NCBI GenBank assembly: GCA_039199225.1 | Contig: JBCCSZ010000347.1 | Coordinates: 1 to 7,646 of the forward strand | Reading direction: 5' to 3' | DNA: 7,646 nt | Origin: JBCCSZ01 sp039199225 | GTDB lineage: Bacteria > Bacteroidota > Bacteroidia > Chitinophagales > Saprospiraceae | In this document: positions 6,242 to 7,646 of the stretch, piece by piece | Position numbering within the stretch: position 1 is the first letter of the stretch | How the letters are laid out: each line of letters begins with the position of its first letter | Translations under genes and position numbers: made by a program | Notes under the pieces: generated by a model | Database searches by the model: none | Told to the model about the DNA's origin: nothing | The model's input: only the letters and a program-made list of their open reading frames with translations

Positions 6242-7279
6242 CTACTGTTTTTTGTACCAGTTTTGTACAACCTTGGCACTTATTTTTCCCTGCGGGGTGT
6301 AGTCTTTGGCTGGATAGCCTTCGTGACCACGCATATTGGGAAACCATTTCCAGAGGAAGCCGCCTGCCCAAAAGGGTTCTTTCCAAAAAGTTTGGAACAG
6401 GGCATCCAAAGCGTTGGCCTGGGCTTGTTCGTTGACCGGGAGACTGTTGATTTTTTTCTCTAGCTCCCAGGCTTTGCCAGCACAACCATCGACACTTAGA
6501 TAACCAAACTCTGTAAATAAAATGGGCTTCCACTTTTTGAGGTAAAACTTTCGCAGTTCGAGTAGCTTGGGTTTCCAGGCTTTGATCAAGGACTTGGTGC
6601 TGGGCGTTTGGTCGCTGGAAAGTGGGAAGTAGGCGTCTACGCCGATGTAGTCGAGTGCATCCCAAAATGGCACTAGGTTGTATTCATCCCAATTGGCAGC
6701 ATAAACCAGCTTGCCGCTGTAACGCTTGCGAATTTTTTGAATGAGTTCCCGCCAGAAAACCTCCCTTTTCTGCACGCTGATTTTGAATTCCGTACCTATA
6801 CAAAACAAAGGCAACTCGTACCGCTCTGCCATATCTGCAAAGGGTAGGATGTAGGCTTCATAGCTGTTTTCCCATTCTTTCCACTGGGCCTCTTCGGCAA
6901 AGTCGAGGCCGCCCGGCCAGCTTCCGGGGATGTACACCTGGGGTTTGAGCATGACATTAAGCTGTTCCTTTTGCGCCATTTTTATAGTAGTCTCAATGCC
7001 TTCGGGGCGCTCTCCCCACCATTGGCCCCAGCCTTTGGGATTGTAGCTGATTTTTGTCGATTGAGCCCTGGAAAAGCCAAAAGGGATGACCGCTATCCAC
7101 TTAGCACCTATTTGATGAACAGCAGGCATAGGATTTTGAGGAAAGGGCTCGGGAGGTGCTACGAAGCAAAGACCTGTGACCTTTTCATCCATCTGTTCCA
7201 TCAATGGAGAGTTTGTTGTTTGTTGGTCCTGAGTAGTATGGTGGAATAGTAAAGACAAAAGGATTAGAAAGAATCGCAT
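6242..7279 (-). CDS. GH113-like glycoside hydrolase (TIM barrel), exported
   Basis: A 345-residue protein resembling glycoside hydrolase family 113, whose characterised members are retaining endo-beta-mannanases in clan A. Motifs in barrel order are: VTGLCFVAPP (34-43), GAKWIAVIPFGF (58-69), LNVMLKPQVYIPGSWPG (107-123), the acid/base candidate E164 in CIGTEF, AANWDEY (194-200), YIGVDAYFPL (211-220), the nucleophile candidate E257 in LFTEFGYLS, and GGFLWKWFP (306-314). Both catalytic glutamates are present and the length suits a single-domain enzyme. The N-terminus (MRFFLILLSLLF) looks like a signal peptide with a poor cleavage site, so the protein may be secreted or membrane-anchored. The start at 7279 is preferred over the ATG at 7336, which would put 19 polar residues before the signal. 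The substrate is unknown; mannan is a guess from the family. Confidence 0.82.
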   Translation of the reverse strand: MRFFLILLSLLFHHTTQDQQTTNSPLMEQMDEKVTGLCFVAPPEPFPQNPMPAVHQIGAKWIAVIPFGFSRAQSTKISYNPKGWGQWWGERPEGIETTIKMAQKEQLNVMLKPQVYIPGSWPGGLDFAEEAQWKEWENSYEAYILPFADMAERYELPLFCIGTEFKISVQKREVFWRELIQKIRKRYSGKLVYAANWDEYNLVPFWDALDYIGVDAYFPLSSDQTPSTKSLIKAWKPKLLELRKFYLKKWKPILFTEFGYLSVDGCAGKAWELEKKINSLPVNEQAQANALDALFQTFWKEPFWAGGFLWKWFPNMRGHEGYPAKDYTPQGKISAKVVQNWYKKQ

Positions 7280-7646
7280 AGCATCTAAGTAGTTCAAGTT
7301 GTGATTCACTCGGAAGAAAGCCTTTAACTCGGACATTTCCAGTAAAAACAGAGGTTTTTTGTAAAATCCTCCTTAGAATCTTTCGTTCATCGCAACTTGG
7401 GTTAAGTGTTTGAATGGTGATCGCTTAAAGATTTTTGTCTTTCCCACAGTGGGGATTAACTGAAAATAAATTCTCAAATGAAACGGATATCGGCCATATC
7501 GGGTTGCCGGAATGCTCAAAAAGCATCAATTCCTTCTTTCAGTAGCAGAAAAGCAATCGTTGTCTACTGCCGCCCGAGCGACCCATCCTGAAGCCAAGGA
7601 CTTGATATTTGCTCACCACAAAGTAATATTGATAATAAAAGCTTGT
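7280..7646. other. Right-end stretch without a convincing gene
   Basis: This 367-base stretch contains the leader of the hydrolase gene, where its promoter should be. I do not see a good Bacteroidota -7 element. A perfect AAGGAGG lies on the minus strand at 7374-7368, but no ATG, GTG or TTG is suitably placed after it. A palindrome CCCAC-A-GTGGG lies at 7443-7453, and the 7-mer ATATCGG occurs twice with a 9-base period (7487 and 7496). Only short or edge-truncated open frames are present. Confidence 0.5.
7512..7646 (+). CDS. Possible partial open reading frame running off the right edge
   Basis: From ATG 7512 the plus-strand frame stays open for 45 codons to the window end. It begins MLKKHQFLLSVAEKQSLSTA, continuing AR, which is superficially like the start of a LysR-type helix-turn-helix (FLxVAExxSLSxAAR). 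The residues after that (ATHPEAKDLIF) do not continue the LysR pattern. Open minus-strand frames also cross this edge, so coding status is doubtful. It could be a gene start, a decayed regulator or chance. Confidence 0.2.
   Translation, partial: MLKKHQFLLSVAEKQSLSTAARATHPEAKDLIFAHHKVILIIKAC

Noticed and set aside
6210..6665. Upstream extension of the lipoprotein gene to a start at 6665
   Set aside because: The extra 152 residues overlap the hydrolase in another frame, look unlike protein and would destroy the lipoprotein signal; the ATG at 6209 fits better.
7368..7374. Perfect AAGGAGG on the minus strand as a ribosome binding site
   Set aside because: No ATG, GTG or TTG follows at usable distance, the nearest ATG (7336) is over 30 bases away, and Bacteroidota rarely rely on Shine-Dalgarno sites.
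7478..7590. Short plus-strand open frame starting MKRISAISG
   Set aside because: It is fewer than 40 codons, has no recognisable features, and overlaps the repeat-containing non-coding stretch.

Overview
The window looks like a Bacteroidota chromosome, probably from the Saprospiria or a related lineage. This is inference from three things: the moxR / DUF58 / BatD-like / batA gene order, secreted proteins whose signal peptides end in the Bacteroidota-style 'QAQ', and the lack of Shine-Dalgarno sites at almost every start. Base composition is moderate and even, with no sign of recent transfer inside the gene-dense part.

Left part (1-4875, all minus strand, transcribed right to left): one compact operon of the Bat (Bacteroides aerotolerance-type) class. 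The order is a MoxR AAA+ ATPase (3874-4875), a secreted protein with a tandem beta-rich repeat and a DUF3298-like C-terminus (2512-3861), a DUF58 / VWA-like protein (1638-2510), and then a single open frame (1-1632) that runs off the left edge. That frame joins a BatD-like membrane protein to the von Willebrand A protein BatA. Gaps between genes are 12, 1 and 5 bases. In this class of system, MoxR and DUF58 act in the cytoplasm with membrane-anchored VWA proteins as a chaperone-like complex that works on envelope or secreted proteins. batB, a TPR gene and full-length batD would be expected beyond base 1.

Middle (4876-5846): a 219-base divergent intergenic region separates moxR from a plus-strand gene for a secreted protein of unknown function (5095-5841).

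Right part (5847-7279, minus strand): a small cysteine-containing lipoprotein follows a GH113-like TIM-barrel glycoside hydrolase, probably in one transcript. The lipoprotein gene converges on the 5095-5841 gene with only 5 bases between their stop codons.

Right end (7280-7646): no convincing complete gene. It holds the hydrolase leader, a short palindrome, a short direct repeat and a partial open frame running off the edge.

The two points most worth checking are the uninterrupted BatD-like/BatA reading frame, which conflicts with the expected membrane topology, and the secreted repeat/DUF3298-like gene inside the Bat operon. I found no CRISPR array, insertion sequence, rRNA or tRNA.
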